A stretch of 64,000 nt of DNA from Rhizobium sp. (GTDB lineage Bacteria > Pseudomonadota > Alphaproteobacteria > Rhizobiales > Rhizobiaceae), in contig PEKW01000006.1 in the NCBI GenBank assembly GCA_002796995.1, positions 682,627-746,626 of the forward strand, written 5' to 3'. Shown here piece after piece: positions 9,437 through 18,290 of this stretch (positions are counted from its first letter, which is position 1; each line of letters starts with the position of its first letter). The position numbers and the translations under genes were made by a program. The notes beneath the pieces are model-generated. The model did not search any database, was not told the DNA's origin, and saw nothing but the letters and a program-made list of their open reading frames with translations.

Positions 9437-10150
9437 TCACCAGGGGATGGCCTGGCCGTCATAGGCATAGAAGCCGCCCGTCTGGGCAGGCTCCAGCGCA
9501 TCCAGCACGGCGAGCAAGCGTCGCACGCTGTCGTCGGGCGTGAACCGCTCATGGCCGGGCGAGAAGCGATCGGAGAGCACGGTGGCGACGGTTCCCGGAT
9601 GCAGCGCCGCCACCACCGCCTGCGGCCGCGTGCGGGCGATCTCGATCGAGGACGTGCGCACGATCTGGTTGAGCGCCGCCTTGGCCGCGCGATAGGAGAT
9701 CCAGCCGCCAAGCCTGTTGTCGCCGATCGATCCGACCCGCGCCGACAGGAAGGCGATCAGGCTGCGGCGGTCGCGGTGCAGCAGCCCGCTGAAATGCTTG
9801 AGGACCAGAGTGGGGCCGATGGCATTGAGGGCGAACTGCGCCGCCATGGCATCCGCCTCGATGGCGCGCATGGATTTCTCCGGGCCGACACCGCCGATGG
9901 TGAGCGCACCCGTGGCGCAGACGATCACGTCGAACCGGATGCCCTCGTCGTCCAGCCGCTTCGCGGCATCGGCGACGGAGGGCTCGTCGGTCACATCGAA
10001 ACCGTCACCGCGGCGCGAAAGGCCGGTCGCCCGCACGCAGGCCGGATCGTCTTCGAAGGCGCGGAGAAAGGCAGACCCGATGCCGCCCGATGCGCCGAGC
10101 ACCAGCGCGTGATAGCCGCGCCCGAGCGACGGCAGAATTTTGCTTTCCAT
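9437..10150 (-). CDS. Short-chain dehydrogenase/reductase (C-factor/CsgA-like SDR)
   Basis: A 237-residue classical-type SDR. The cofactor motif GASGGIG is at residues 19-25, catalytic Ser136 lies in FLSARVGSIGD, and YRAAK gives Tyr153 and Lys157. The ATG at 10150 is preceded by GGAGGG at 10161-10156 on the minus strand; upstream in-frame starts lack that site. The short length and the CATGALTIGG region resemble SDRs annotated as C-factor or cell-cell signalling proteins, so the substrate is unknown. It is downstream of the inositol catabolic genes with a 109-bp gap, so membership of the iol operon is uncertain. Confidence 0.85.
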   Translation of the reverse strand: MESKILPSLGRGYHALVLGASGGIGSAFLRAFEDDPACVRATGLSRRGDGFDVTDEPSVADAAKRLDDEGIRFDVIVCATGALTIGGVGPEKSMRAIEADAMAAQFALNAIGPTLVLKHFSGLLHRDRRSLIAFLSARVGSIGDNRLGGWISYRAAKAALNQIVRTSSIEIARTRPQAVVAALHPGTVATVLSDRFSPGHERFTPDDSVRRLLAVLDALEPAQTGGFYAYDGQAIPW

Positions 10151-10259
10151 GATCGACCCTCCGCGACGAGGCGAGGCAGCGGACAGCTGTCGCCGCGTCT
10201 CTGCCATGGACTACGGCCGGAAGGCGACGGCGGATCAATCGGACCGAAAGCGAGGGAGA

Positions 10260-11378
10260 CTATCCCTCGACCGACACCCAGCGCTGCTCGGCAAAGGACT
10301 GCGCCATGGCATGAACGCTGCGCTCGATCCTGAGGCCGTCGTCGAAGCCAATCACATGCGCCTTGTCGCCGCCGATCGCGGCGATCAGCTCGCGGCATTC
10401 GATGACCTTCAGGTCGTTGAAGCCGAGGCCGTGGCCGGGGGCCGGGATGAAGCGGTCATAAGGCTTGTGATGCGGGGCGGCGAGGATGGTGCGGAAGCCC
10501 TGCTCCTCCGGCCGGCCGGATGCCTGGTAGAGCTGGAACTCGTTCATGCGCTCCTGGTCGAACAGGATCGATCCGGCCGAGCCAAAAATCTGCACGGCGA
10601 TGCGGCCCTTGCGCCCCCAGGCCGAACGATTGGCCATCAGCGCGGCGGAGATACCGCCCTCGAGGCGCAGCAGCACGCTGGCAATGTCGTGGTTCTCGAC
10701 CGGTCGGCTACCACCGCCGGCCAGCGGCCGCGTCGCGTAGGGCTTCACCATGTCGGTCACCACGGCCTCCACATGGCCGAACAGCGTGAACAGCAGCGAC
10801 AGCGGATGGACGGCGAAATCGTCGAGCGCGCCATATCCGGACGAAGCTTCGCTCTTCCAGTAGAAGGGCTGGGCCGGGTCGGCCATGAAATCCTCGTCCA
10901 TCTCGATGCGGACGTGATTGACAGAACCGATCGCGCCCTCGCCGATCAGCCGGCGGATATGGCGGATCATCGGGTTCTGGATGTAGTTGTAGCCCATGAC
11001 CGCCACCCTGCCCGACCGGGCGGCCGCGTCGCGCATGCGGATCGCGTCGGCCAGGGCCGGCGCCATCGGCTTTTCGCACCAGACATGCTTGCCGGCTTCG
11101 AGGGCTGCGATCGCCATTTCGGCGTGGAAGGCGTTCGGCGTCGTCACCGAGATGACGTCGATCGACGGGTCTGACAGCAGGTCCCGCCAGTTGCCGGTCG
11201 ACCGGGCAAAGCCGAGCTCCGCCGCCTTCTTCGCCGCAAGCTCGGCATTGACCTCGGCCAGCGTGGCCAGATGCGGCCTATCGACGTCGCCGAAAATGCT
11301 CGAGACATTGTTCCACGCCAGCGCGTGGCACTTGCCCATATAGCCAGTGCCGATGAGCCCGATGCCGAGACCCGCCAT
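10260..11378 (-). CDS. Gfo/Idh/MocA-family oxidoreductase in iol operon
   Basis: A 372-residue NAD(P)-dependent sugar or cyclitol dehydrogenase. The Rossmann motif IGLIGTGYMGKCHALAW is at residues 6-22, EKP lies in HVWCEKPMAPAL near 100, and the substrate-side motif is near SSGYGALDDFAVHPL, where Asp and His are expected. ATG 11378 is chosen because it starts right before the Rossmann strand and has an AGGAAG site upstream; an in-frame start at 11420 is less likely. It follows iolB by 42 bp and probably belongs to the same transcript. By context it may oxidise another inositol stereoisomer or an inosose (IolY/IolW/IolX-like), but the paralogue cannot be named from sequence. Confidence 0.85.
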   Translation of the reverse strand: MAGLGIGLIGTGYMGKCHALAWNNVSSIFGDVDRPHLATLAEVNAELAAKKAAELGFARSTGNWRDLLSDPSIDVISVTTPNAFHAEMAIAALEAGKHVWCEKPMAPALADAIRMRDAAARSGRVAVMGYNYIQNPMIRHIRRLIGEGAIGSVNHVRIEMDEDFMADPAQPFYWKSEASSGYGALDDFAVHPLSLLFTLFGHVEAVVTDMVKPYATRPLAGGGSRPVENHDIASVLLRLEGGISAALMANRSAWGRKGRIAVQIFGSAGSILFDQERMNEFQLYQASGRPEEQGFRTILAAPHHKPYDRFIPAPGHGLGFNDLKVIECRELIAAIGGDKAHVIGFDDGLRIERSVHAMAQSFAEQRWVSVEG

Positions 11379-11420
11379 GTCTTCCTCCCAGAAGTCGATC
11401 TGTGAATAGCCGTGAGGCAC

Positions 11421-12230
11421 TCACAGATTGTCGCGCCGATAGATCCAGTCGTGGTCCGGATGGTTCTGGAAGCGCCATTTGCGCAAGGGGCCGGCCATGA
11501 CGTTGAGGTAGTACATCTCGTAGCCATAGGGCGCGCCGCAGGGATGATGACCCTTGGGCACCAGAACCACGTCACCGTCGTTGACGGCCATCGTCTCGTC
11601 GAGCGAACCGTCCTCGGTGAAAACGCGCTGGAAGCCGAAACCCTGGGCCGGATTGAGACGGTGGTAATAGCTCTCCTCGAGATAGGTCATCTCGGGAAAC
11701 CTGTCCTCGTCATGGCGGTGCGGCGGATAGGACGACCAGTTGCCCGACGGCGTGAACACTTCCGTCACCAGCAGCGCATCGGCTACGTCGCGATCTTCCA
11801 TGGCGATCGGGAAGATATAACGGGTGTTCGCCCCCTTCCCGCGCTCGACCAGCGAAATGCCGGCAGGGCCGATCACCTGCGCCTCGCGGCCGGGCATGGC
11901 CGGCGCCGTGCAGACGGCGAGCGTGCAGTCGGTGGTGGCGGTGGCCGACCAGTCGGAACCGGCCGGCACATAGACGCAATGCGGCGGGGTGCGCTCGAAG
12001 ACGCTCATCCGCTCGCCCAGTTCGCCGAAGTCCTTGCCCGCGCCAGAGATCTCCGCCTTGCCTTCGACCAGAACGAGAATGACCTCGGTCTCGCCCGTCG
12101 GCTCGGAAGCCGTCTCGCCGGCCTTCAGCCGATAGAGGCCGAAACCGACATAGCCCCAGCCGGCATCCGCCGGCGTGATGTCATGCACCTTGCCGAAGGA
12201 CCCCTTCGGCTTGCGCAGCAGATTGTTCAT
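11421..12230 (-). CDS. iolB: 5-deoxy-glucuronate isomerase IolB
   Basis: A 269-residue bicupin. It isomerises 5-deoxy-D-glucuronate to 2-deoxy-5-keto-D-gluconate in myo-inositol catabolism. Visible hallmarks are GWGYVGFGLYRLKAG near 25-38, CVYVPAGSDW near 90, WSSYPPHRHDED near 165-176 with the metal-binding His residues, FPEMTYLEESYYH, and VLVPKGHHP near 230. The length matches the family (about 270). Its ATG overlaps the stop of the small membrane-protein gene upstream by 4 bp, indicating translational coupling within the iolR-C-D-E-x-B run. Confidence 0.95.
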   Translation of the reverse strand: MNNLLRKPKGSFGKVHDITPADAGWGYVGFGLYRLKAGETASEPTGETEVILVLVEGKAEISGAGKDFGELGERMSVFERTPPHCVYVPAGSDWSATATTDCTLAVCTAPAMPGREAQVIGPAGISLVERGKGANTRYIFPIAMEDRDVADALLVTEVFTPSGNWSSYPPHRHDEDRFPEMTYLEESYYHRLNPAQGFGFQRVFTEDGSLDETMAVNDGDVVLVPKGHHPCGAPYGYEMYYLNVMAGPLRKWRFQNHPDHDWIYRRDNL

Positions 12231-12469
12231 CCCTCGTCTCCCTTGTCGTCCCTGGCCGCCTCGTCCGCCTGAGGCTTTTCACCCGGCGCCGGCTGCGGTG
12301 CCAGGAACAGCTCGTAACCCGCATAGGCCGCCGCCCCGATGAAGACGATGGCCCAGCCCGCCTCACCGTTCGAGAACTCGACGAGGCCCCAGGCCACCGG
12401 CGCGACGACGGTCAGAATGCGGCGCCAGAGCGGCTTGAAGAACGGATGCTGCGGGTCGAGAAATTTCAC
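12227..12469 (-). CDS. Small membrane protein between iolE and iolB
   Basis: An 80-residue protein starting with GTG at 12469, preceded by AAGGAG at 12480-12475. The GTG overlaps the iolE stop (GTGA) and its own TGA overlaps the iolB ATG (ATGA), so it sits fully coupled inside the iol operon. After a polar start with [13 protein letters not shown] there are two hydrophobic segments, about residues 16-31 and 34-52. A charged, Pro/Ala/Asp/Glu-rich tail ends in RDDKGDEG. The HPFF-PLWRR start resembles small DUF3329-type proteins of rhizobia, but I cannot verify that. Its function is unknown; placement suggests a role in inositol uptake or sensing, or simply conserved linkage. Confidence 0.8.
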   Translation of the reverse strand: MKFLDPQHPFFKPLWRRILTVVAPVAWGLVEFSNGEAGWAIVFIGAAAYAGYELFLAPQPAPGEKPQADEAARDDKGDEG

Positions 12470-13371
12470 GCTGTCTCCTTGTCCAGCCCGGCCTCCCTGG
12501 CCATGGCCTTCAGCGATTTCAAACCAAGGCTCTGATATTCGCAGGGATTTCGGACATCCGGGTCCTGCTCGGCTTCGATGACCAGCCAGCCTTGGTAACC
12601 ATGCTCGGCGGCGATCCGCAAGACCGGCAGGAAATCGACCCCGCCTTCCGCGTCGCCCGGCACAGTGAACACGCCGCGGCGCACGCCTTCGAGGAAGGAG
12701 AGATTTTCGTCGCGCACCTGCCGGGCGATGACCGGCCGGATGTTCTTGGCATGGATGTGGCCGACGCGGTGCATGTGGTTCTTCGCCACCCGCTCCGGAT
12801 TGCCGCCGCCGAACAGGCAATGGCCGGTGTCGAGCAGGAGCTTCGCGTGCGGCCCGGTATGGGCCATCAGCCTGTCGATTTCTTCCTCGCTCTCGACGAT
12901 CGTGCCCATGTGGTGGTGATAGACGAGCGCGATGCCCTGCGCGGCGGCGTATTCGGCCAGCGCCTCGACGCCGGCGCCGAATTTGGCCCAGTCGGCATCG
13001 GAGAGCTTCGGACGGGCGTTGACCGCGACGGCGTCATTGCCGTGGATGGCGTTGGAGGTCTCGCAGACGATGATGACCTTCGAGCCCATGGCCTTGAGCA
13101 GATCGAGCGCCGGCTGCATCGCCGCCTTTTCTTCCTCGATCGTGTGGGTGAGCAGGTTCAGCGAATGCCAGCCCGACACATAGCGCAGGCCGCGCGGTTC
13201 GAGCACGGCCTTGAGACCGGCCGGATCCTGCGGGAACTTGTGGCCCTTCTCGATGCCGTCGAAGCCGATCTTCGCGGTTTCGTCGAGGCACTGCTCAAGG
13301 CTGAGATGGGCGCCAAGCGAGCGATCGTCGTCGTTCGACCAGGCAATCGGATTGGTACCATAGGAGATCAT
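12466..13371 (-). CDS. iolE: Inosose dehydratase IolE
   Basis: A 301-residue xylose-isomerase-like TIM barrel that dehydrates scyllo-inosose (2-keto-myo-inositol) to 3D-trihydroxycyclohexane-1,2-dione. It begins [15 protein letters not shown]. Visible marks are the [14 protein letters not shown] segment near 36-50, [22 protein letters not shown] near 100, [14 protein letters not shown] near 150, [12 protein letters not shown] near 182 and [13 protein letters not shown] near 262, which provide metal-site Glu, Asp and His residues. The ATG at 13371 is 2 bp after the iolD stop. The open frame continues upstream inside iolD but the conserved fold starts here. The length matches characterised IolE (about 300). 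Confidence 0.95.
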   Translation of the reverse strand: MISYGTNPIAWSNDDDRSLGAHLSLEQCLDETAKIGFDGIEKGHKFPQDPAGLKAVLEPRGLRYVSGWHSLNLLTHTIEEEKAAMQPALDLLKAMGSKVIIVCETSNAIHGNDAVAVNARPKLSDADWAKFGAGVEALAEYAAAQGIALVYHHHMGTIVESEEEIDRLMAHTGPHAKLLLDTGHCLFGGGNPERVAKNHMHRVGHIHAKNIRPVIARQVRDENLSFLEGVRRGVFTVPGDAEGGVDFLPVLRIAAEHGYQGWLVIEAEQDPDVRNPCEYQSLGLKSLKAMAREAGLDKETA

Positions 13372-13373
13372 GC

Positions 13374-15194
13374 TTAGCGTCTTTCCTTGAGAGCCGCCTC
13401 GTAGCGGACACGGGCTTGATTGACTTCGGCGCGGGACGAGACTTCCGGAACGGCGACGTCCCAGAAATGCCCGCCGGCCTCCGGCGTCGGATAAGGATCG
13501 GTATCGATGACGATGACGGTGGTGACGGTCGCGTCGCGTGCGGCGGCGAGCGCCTCTTCCAGCTCGGCGATCGAGGAGACCTTGCGGGCGCTTGCGCCCA
13601 TGGCGGCGGCATGCGCGGCGAAGTCGATCGCCATCGGATGCACATTGGTGTGGGCGTAGAGATTGTTGAACTCGGCCCCGCCGGTGCCCATCTGCAGACG
13701 GTTGATGCAGCCGTAGCCGCGGTTGTCGGTGATCACGACCGTGATCTTGAGACCCATGGCGACGGAAGTCGCGAGCTCCGAATTCATCATCATGTAGGAG
13801 CCGTCGCCGACCATGACGATGGCGTCGCGGTCCGGTTCGGCCATCTTGATGCCGAGGCCGCCGGCAATCTCGTAGCCCATGCAGGAGAAGCCATATTCCA
13901 TGTGGTAGGAGAGCGGCAGCTTCGCCTTCCACAGCTGGTGCAGTTCGCCCGGCATGGTGCCGGCCGCGCACATCACGACCGTGTTGTCGCGCGACTGGCG
14001 CTGCACGGCGCCGATCACCTGCATGTCGGTCGGCAGCTGGTTTCCATCCTTCGGCGGCGCGGTGACGGCATCGGCCTTGGCGAACCAGCCGGCCTTGATG
14101 GCGGCGTCCGGCGGGGTGAAGCGATGATCGCCGAGCGCGGCCGACAGTCTTTCGAGACCGATCTTCGCGTCCGAGGTCAGGGGGATCGCGTCGTGCTTGG
14201 TGCTGTCATAGGCCTGGACGTTGAGCGCCAGGATGCGTCGCTCCGGGTTCTTGAACAGGCCCCAGGAGCCGGTGGTGAAATCCTGGAAGCGCGTGCCGAC
14301 GCCGAACACCAGATCGGCCTTTTCGGCGATGATGTTGGCGCATTCGGCCCCGGTCACGCCGACCGGACCGAAGTTGTGATCGTGGTCCCAGGCGAGCGCC
14401 GACTTGCCGGCCTGGGTTTCGACGACCGGGATGCCGTGTTTCTCGACGAAGGCCGCGAGCGTGTCCGTCGCGCCGGAGAAATGCACGCCGCCGCCGGCGA
14501 CGATGACCGGGTTCTTCGCCGCCTTCAGCGCCGCGACCGCCGTCTCGAACTCGTGCGCATCGGGCTCCGGCCGGCGCTGGCGCCAGACCTTCGGCTCGAA
14601 GAAGCTCTCGGGGTAGTCGTAGGCCTCGGCCTGAACGTCCTGGCAGAAGGACAGCGTCACCGGACCACAATCGGCCGGGTCCGTCATGGTACGCAGGGCG
14701 CGCGGCAGGGCCGTCAAAAGCTGTTCGGGCCGCATGATGCGGTCGAAATAGCGGCTGACCGGCTTGAAGCAGTCATTGACCGTCATTGTGCCGTCGCCGA
14801 AATCCTCCAGCTGCTGCAGCACCGGATCGGGGCCGCGATTGGCAAAGACGTCGCCCGGAATGAAGAGCACCGGCAGGCGGTTGACATGCGCCAGCGCCGC
14901 TGCCGTCACCATGTTGGCGGCACCCGGGCCGATCGACGAGGTCACGGCCATGGCGCGGCACCGGCGCAACTGCTTGGAATAGGCGATCGCCGCATGGGCC
15001 ATCGACTGCTCGTTCTGGCCGCGCAGCGTCTGCAGCCGATCCCGCACGCCGTAAAGCGCCTCGCCGATGCCCGCCACATTGCCGTGGCCGAAGATCGCCC
15101 AGACACCGGCGATATAGGGGACGCCGTCCTCGTTCAGCTGGTTGGCGAGATAGCGCATCATCGCCTGCGCCGCCGTCAGTTTCACCGTTTTCAT
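13374..15194 (-). CDS. iolD: 3D-(3,5/4)-trihydroxycyclohexane-1,2-dione hydrolase IolD
   Basis: A 606-residue thiamine-diphosphate enzyme that hydrolytically opens the cyclohexane-dione ring to 5-deoxy-glucuronate. The N-terminal PYR domain holds the catalytic Glu region ([12 protein letters not shown] near 60). The central domain carries [11 protein letters not shown] near 255. The C-terminal PP domain has the ThDP motif [15 protein letters not shown] followed by [29 protein letters not shown] near 470 is also typical. Its ATG at 15194 overlaps the iolC stop (ATGA). The length fits the family (610-650). Confidence 0.96.
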   Translation of the reverse strand: MKTVKLTAAQAMMRYLANQLNEDGVPYIAGVWAIFGHGNVAGIGEALYGVRDRLQTLRGQNEQSMAHAAIAYSKQLRRCRAMAVTSSIGPGAANMVTAAALAHVNRLPVLFIPGDVFANRGPDPVLQQLEDFGDGTMTVNDCFKPVSRYFDRIMRPEQLLTALPRALRTMTDPADCGPVTLSFCQDVQAEAYDYPESFFEPKVWRQRRPEPDAHEFETAVAALKAAKNPVIVAGGGVHFSGATDTLAAFVEKHGIPVVETQAGKSALAWDHDHNFGPVGVTGAECANIIAEKADLVFGVGTRFQDFTTGSWGLFKNPERRILALNVQAYDSTKHDAIPLTSDAKIGLERLSAALGDHRFTPPDAAIKAGWFAKADAVTAPPKDGNQLPTDMQVIGAVQRQSRDNTVVMCAAGTMPGELHQLWKAKLPLSYHMEYGFSCMGYEIAGGLGIKMAEPDRDAIVMVGDGSYMMMNSELATSVAMGLKITVVITDNRGYGCINRLQMGTGGAEFNNLYAHTNVHPMAIDFAAHAAAMGASARKVSSIAELEEALAAARDATVTTVIVIDTDPYPTPEAGGHFWDVAVPEVSSRAEVNQARVRYEAALKERR

Positions 15195-17116
15195 GCCTTT
15201 TCTCCCAGTGCGCCTGATCCTTGCCGGGCCTTGTCCCAGACGGAACAGAGGCTGCGGTAACGCTGTGCCATTTCTTCCACGGCCTGCCGGTCGCTGATCG
15301 CGCCGGACAGCCACTTGCGTGCCGCCTCGCCGAAGATCGTCCGGCCAACAGCAAAACCCTTCACCAGCACGAAGCGGGCTGCCAGCGCGAAGCTCTCCTC
15401 CAGCTCGGCCTGCGGCGCATCAAGCCCGAGCACGACGATGCCGCGGGTATAGGGATCGTGGCGCTCGACGGCAGCGCAGGCATTGGCCCACGAAGCTTCG
15501 GTCCGCATCGGTTCCAGCTTCCACCAGTCGGGATAGACGCCGATCTCGTAGAAGCGGTCGATGATCCGGGCAACCGTGTCGTCATCGGTCGGGCCAACCT
15601 TGGACGGGATCACCTCCAGCAGCATTTCCAGCCGGTTGCGGCGGGCGGCGGCAAACAGCCGCAGCACGGTCGCCTCCTGCTCGGCGCGCATTTCGGCGGT
15701 ATCGTCCGGATGGTAGAAGCACAAAACCTTGACGACGTCTTCGAGCGGCCATTCGACGAGCCCGCCGAAGTCGGGACCGATCTCGGGCTCCAGCGCCAGC
15801 GGACGCGAACCCGGCCACTCCACCGGTCGGCCGATCCACAGGCCCGAACCGCTCGCCGCATAGAGCGCGTCGCGGCCGAGCCGGCTGTCGCACAGGATGC
15901 CGTAACCCGGCGCGCCATCGGCGACATCGAGCGCCGCCTTCAGGCACAGGGTCTTGAAGGCTCCGATCCGCTCGCGCGGGACGCCCGCCTCGTCGGCCAT
16001 GGACTCCAGCTGCATGCGGTGGTCGAAGGCGAAGACCCGCATCCTAGACCAGTCGCCCTTGCGATTGGTCGACCAGTGCACCTGCTCCAGCGCCTCGTCC
16101 TTGCGCAGCGCCTTGTTGCGGATGCCGGTCCTGAAGAAATATTGCAGCTCTTCCCAGCTCGGATAGGCCGGCGTGCAGCCATGGCGCGAGACGGCGAAGG
16201 CGCCGCAGGCATTGGCGAACTTGAGGCTGGTCGGCCAGTCCTCGCCAGTCAGCCACCCTTTCAGAAGGCCGGACATGAAGCCGTCGCCGGCACCCAGCAC
16301 GTTGAATACCTCGATCGGAAAGCCCTGCCCCGCCTGGCCTTCGTCGAGACTGTCGGGGATGGCCCCCTCGAACACCACCGCGCCCATGGCGCCGCGCTTG
16401 CAGACCAGTGCGGCGTCGGAGACGCGCCGCACGGCCTTCAGCGCCTCGACCGTGTCGGTCGTGCCGCCGGCGATGTGGAATTCCTCTTCCGTGCCGACGA
16501 TCAGGTCGAACAGGTGTAGCGTCGCCTGCAGCTTGGCGGTGACGGCCCTCGATTCAATGTAGCGGCTCTCGCCCGCGCCATGGCCGGCGAGCCCCCAGAG
16601 ATTGGGGCGGTAGTCGATGTCGAGCGCGGTCCTGGCGCCACCGTCGCGGGCGATCTTCAGAGCCTTCAGTACCGCGGCCTCGGTGCGCGGATGGGACAGA
16701 TGGGTGCCGGTCGCCAGCACGCAGCGCGCCGCGCCGATGAAGTCGGGATCGACATCGTCTTCGCACAGCGCCATGTCGGCGCAGTTCTCACGGTAGAAGA
16801 TCAGCGGAAACTGGTGTTCGTCACGAATGCCGAGGAGAACGAGCGCGGTCAGCCGCTCCGGATCGGTCTTGACGCCGCGCACGTCGACCCCCTCGCGCAC
16901 CAGCTGCTCGCGGATGAAGCGGCCCATATGCTCGTCGCCCACCCGGGTGAGCACGGCGGACTTCAGCCCGAGCCGGGCAGTGCCGGCGGCGATATTGGTG
17001 GGAGAGCCGCCGATATACTTGTTGAAGGAGGCCATGTCCTCGAGCCGGCCGCCGACCTGTGCGCCATAGAGGTCGACCGAAGACCGGCCGATCGTGATCA
17101 GATCGAGTTGTGCCAA
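15191..17116 (-). CDS. iolC: Bifunctional 5-dehydro-2-deoxygluconokinase (IolC) with DUF2090 domain
   Basis: A 641-residue fusion. Residues 1 to about 325 are a PfkB-type kinase that phosphorylates 2-deoxy-5-keto-gluconate. Marks are ITIGRSSVDLYG at the start, the GGSPTNIAAGTARLG substrate region, DIDYRPNLWG, and NVLGAGDGFMSGLLKG with the catalytic Asp. From about 340 (RVFAFDHRMQLESMAD) to the end is a DUF2090 TIM-barrel domain, regarded as supplying the 5-dehydro-2-deoxyphosphogluconate aldolase step. The start is a TTG at 17116 with GGGAGG five bases upstream; the frame is open further but has no ribosome-binding site. The fusion explains the absence of a separate iolJ. Cotranscribed with iolD by a 4-bp overlap. 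Confidence 0.93.
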   Translation of the reverse strand: MAQLDLITIGRSSVDLYGAQVGGRLEDMASFNKYIGGSPTNIAAGTARLGLKSAVLTRVGDEHMGRFIREQLVREGVDVRGVKTDPERLTALVLLGIRDEHQFPLIFYRENCADMALCEDDVDPDFIGAARCVLATGTHLSHPRTEAAVLKALKIARDGGARTALDIDYRPNLWGLAGHGAGESRYIESRAVTAKLQATLHLFDLIVGTEEEFHIAGGTTDTVEALKAVRRVSDAALVCKRGAMGAVVFEGAIPDSLDEGQAGQGFPIEVFNVLGAGDGFMSGLLKGWLTGEDWPTSLKFANACGAFAVSRHGCTPAYPSWEELQYFFRTGIRNKALRKDEALEQVHWSTNRKGDWSRMRVFAFDHRMQLESMADEAGVPRERIGAFKTLCLKAALDVADGAPGYGILCDSRLGRDALYAASGSGLWIGRPVEWPGSRPLALEPEIGPDFGGLVEWPLEDVVKVLCFYHPDDTAEMRAEQEATVLRLFAAARRNRLEMLLEVIPSKVGPTDDDTVARIIDRFYEIGVYPDWWKLEPMRTEASWANACAAVERHDPYTRGIVVLGLDAPQAELEESFALAARFVLVKGFAVGRTIFGEAARKWLSGAISDRQAVEEMAQRYRSLCSVWDKARQGSGALGEKA

Positions 17117-17203
17117 GCGAACCTCCCTGTCGGCGACGCGGTCGCTTGCCCCGCCGTCCGTCCTTTCAGGCAACCGCGCGGCGGCGGCCTCCCATCTCCT
17201 CTA

Positions 17204-17232
17204 AGAATGGACTATAAATTCTATTTTTAGAA
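17204..17232. promoter_or_regulatory. AT-rich inverted repeats upstream of iolC
   Basis: In the 132 bp between iolR and iolC there is an AT-rich patch unlike the GC-rich surroundings. It holds AGAAT (17204-17208) with ATTCT (17218-17222), and overlapping that TTCTA-TTTT-TAGAA (17219-17232). These GAA/TTC half-sites resemble the half-sites of the IolR motif but not at exact N6 spacing. It is a plausible promoter/operator for iolCDE-B. Confidence 0.45.
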
Positions 17233-17248
17233 CTTTCAATACAAATAT

Positions 17249-18067
17249 TCAATCGTCCTGCCGCGCCGTGCCCACCGCGACGGACAGCGTGATCGCCAGA
17301 CAGAGCGTTGCCGACAGCGAACGGAAGGCGCCGAAATCGACCTCCGATACAGACAGCGTGATCGCATCAAACCGCCGCAACGGGCTGACGATCGTGTCGG
17401 TGACGGCAACCACCGGAATGCCGCGGGCGGCAACCGCCTCGACCAGTTCGATGGTCTCTGTCGAATAGGGCGAGAAGGTGATGGCCAGCAGCACATCGCC
17501 CGGCCGGATGGCGTGATGGTTCTCCAGCTTGCCGACTGCGCTGTGCAGCATGGCCGGAACATTCATCTTCTCCAGCGCATAGGCGAGATAGCTGGCAACC
17601 GGGAAGGAGCGCCTCAGACCGATGATATGGATCATCTTGGCCTTGGCGAGCGTCTCGACCGCCCGCTCCAGCATTTGCGGCTCGACCGTTTTCAGCAATC
17701 CTTCCAGCGACGTGCGTCCGGCCTCGACGAACTCCGCCAACAACGCCGTCGGGCTGCCCTCGGCCTTTTCCCGCAGATGCTGCAGGCGCGTCGTATAGTC
17801 CGGCCAGCCTCCGACGAAGGAATCGCGAAACAGCTTCTGCATTTCGGAGAAACCGGAAAAGCCGAGGATCTGGCAGAAGCGCATGAAGGCCGAGGGCTGG
17901 ACTCCGGCCCCTTCGGCCATTTCCGCCACGGTCGAAACCGCGATGCGATCCTTGTTGGCCGCCACGTAGTCGGCGCACTGGCGCAGCCGTTTCGGCAGGT
18001 TTTCGGAGACCTCCAGCAAGCGCTCCTCGAATGCCTTGATGCTGGTTGGCCCGCCGGTATCCGTCAT
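17249..18067 (-). CDS. iolR: RpiR-family transcriptional regulator IolR
   Basis: A 272-residue RpiR-type repressor. The N-terminal helix-turn-helix (RIAVSTVAEMAEGAGVQPSA, near 45-64, then FMRFCQILGFSGFSEMQ) is followed by a SIS sugar-phosphate-binding domain (MIHIIGLRRSFPVASYLAYAL, near 130; GDVLLAITFSPYSTETIE, near 170). In rhizobia IolR represses the iol genes until a pathway intermediate binds. The ATG at 18067 with AAGGACGG upstream is preferred over a GTG at 18097. It is divergent from iolG (224 bp apart) and upstream of iolC on the same strand; both intergenic regions hold inverted repeats with GGAA/TTCC-like half-sites. Confidence 0.92.
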   Translation of the reverse strand: MTDTGGPTSIKAFEERLLEVSENLPKRLRQCADYVAANKDRIAVSTVAEMAEGAGVQPSAFMRFCQILGFSGFSEMQKLFRDSFVGGWPDYTTRLQHLREKAEGSPTALLAEFVEAGRTSLEGLLKTVEPQMLERAVETLAKAKMIHIIGLRRSFPVASYLAYALEKMNVPAMLHSAVGKLENHHAIRPGDVLLAITFSPYSTETIELVEAVAARGIPVVAVTDTIVSPLRRFDAITLSVSEVDFGAFRSLSATLCLAITLSVAVGTARQDD

Positions 18068-18122
18068 GTCCGTCCTTTCCGCAATGTCGCTTGACACAAA
18101 CGATATCGCAATCTAGCAAAAT

Positions 18123-18162
18123 AGAATGTATATTCCAAACAGAGATTTGGAACGTCCATTCG
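18123..18162. promoter_or_regulatory. Putative IolR sites in iolR-iolG divergent region
   Basis: Two sites each match GGAA-N6-TTCC at seven of eight positions: AGAA-N6-TTCC at 18123-18136 and GGAA-N6-TTCG at 18149-18162. Between them TTCCAAA (18133-18139) and TTTGGAA (18146-18152) form a perfect 7-bp inverted repeat with a 6-bp spacer. The location, 25-65 bp upstream of the iolR start and 130-170 bp upstream of iolG, suits divergent and autoregulated control. Confidence 0.55.
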
Positions 18163-18290
18163 GGAGGCAGACCCCGCTCGCTTTCAGCGTTTCTCAGCGC
18201 AGTAACGCTGCCGGGCGCGGTGGAATGCCAGAACATGTGTCTAGGGCGCTTGAGGCCGGTTCGGCAAGGCGACCAAGGGAGGAGAAAACC

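Noticed and set aside
13416..15260. A 614-codon rightward frame opposite iolD
   Set aside because: iolD on the minus strand has intact ThDP motifs; the opposite frame has no motif and is Arg/Gly/His rich.
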